A stretch of DNA of 32,399 nucleotides, taken from assembly GCA_017439405.1 (NCBI GenBank), contig JAFSJF010000129.1, positions 1 through 32,399 of the forward strand, in the 5' to 3' direction. Every line of letters begins with the position of its first letter. Within the stretch, counting starts at the first letter, position 1. A program made the position numbers and the translations under genes. The notes below the pieces were generated by a model that was given only the letters and a program-made list of their open reading frames with translations, was not told the origin of the DNA and made no database searches. Shown here one piece after another: positions 32,313 to 32,399 of this stretch. The DNA comes from Bacteroidales bacterium (GTDB lineage Bacteria; Bacteroidota; Bacteroidia; Bacteroidales; F082).

Positions 32313-32399
32313 TTACAGCAAATGGCAAGTGACCGTCAGGCCGGCCATCACGATGCTCACCATGCTCATCAGCTTGATGAGGATGTTCAGCGAAGGACC
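32313..32399 (-). CDS. hppA: Membrane-bound proton/sodium pyrophosphatase, C-terminus (partial)
   Basis: Only the last 28 residues are inside the window, reading GPSLNILIKLMSMVSIVMAG and ending TVTCHLL before a TAA stop. The GPSxNILIKLMSxVS segment is the highly conserved last membrane helix of ion-pumping pyrophosphatases, which couple pyrophosphate hydrolysis to H+ or Na+ transport. The 5' part continues beyond the right edge. Ion specificity cannot be judged from this fragment. Confidence 0.85.
   Translation of the reverse strand, partial: GPSLNILIKLMSMVSIVMAGLTVTCHLL

Overview
The window looks like a chromosomal segment from a Bacteroidales-type member of the Bacteroidota, probably an uncultured host-associated lineage. 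Supporting signs are three giant surface proteins with type IX secretion (T9SS) C-terminal sorting domains, BspA-like leucine-rich repeats, a Porin_10-type outer membrane protein, a DUF1573 protein, a MurL homologue, and repeated TAnnTTTG promoter boxes in place of sigma70 hexamers. No phage, integrase, transposase, CRISPR array or defence island is visible.

Layout. (1) 1-180: the 5S rRNA ending an rRNA operon, and its terminator. (2) 388-6377 (+): promoter, about 300 nt of leader, and an 1884-aa mosaic surface protein. (3) 6545-7198: AlbA_2-domain protein. (4) 7269-11389 (+): tight operon of porin, cation:proton antiporter and NUDIX hydrolase, ending at a bidirectional hairpin. (5) 20628-11464 (-): a second copy of the same promoter and leader drives a 1480-aa LRR surface protein, translationally coupled (TGATG) to a 1458-aa lectin-like/B-repeat surface protein. 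(6) 22489-20733 (-): DUF1573 protein and an aspartate-type aminotransferase. (7) 22692-22765: tRNA-Met. (8) 24946-22820 (-): truA and an AtoE-type short-chain fatty acid transporter, divergent from aat across a 44-bp perfect palindrome. (9) 25899-27146: arginine deiminase. (10) 29915-27209 (-): a MurL homologue overlapping a MurD2-like ligase, which looks like the L-Glu-then-epimerise route to the D-Glu of peptidoglycan. (11) 29934-32230 (+): YqgE/AlgH, an Sfp-type phosphopantetheinyl transferase and a membrane protein with Cys-pair zinc-ribbon-like motifs. (12) 32313-32399 (-): the C-terminus of a membrane pyrophosphatase.

Most notable points. The two LRR surface loci are in inverted orientation and share a promoter, a roughly 300-nt leader containing a hairpin whose two arms change together, and the signal-peptide region. 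Small 28-nt palindromic repeats (termini GTAGAGAC/GTCTCTAC) lie in frame inside the surface-protein genes, and a different short repeat lies in an insertion in the MurD-like protein. The murL-murD2-like pair and the palindromic bidirectional promoter are also worth following. All functions are read from sequence motifs by eye; no database search was run.
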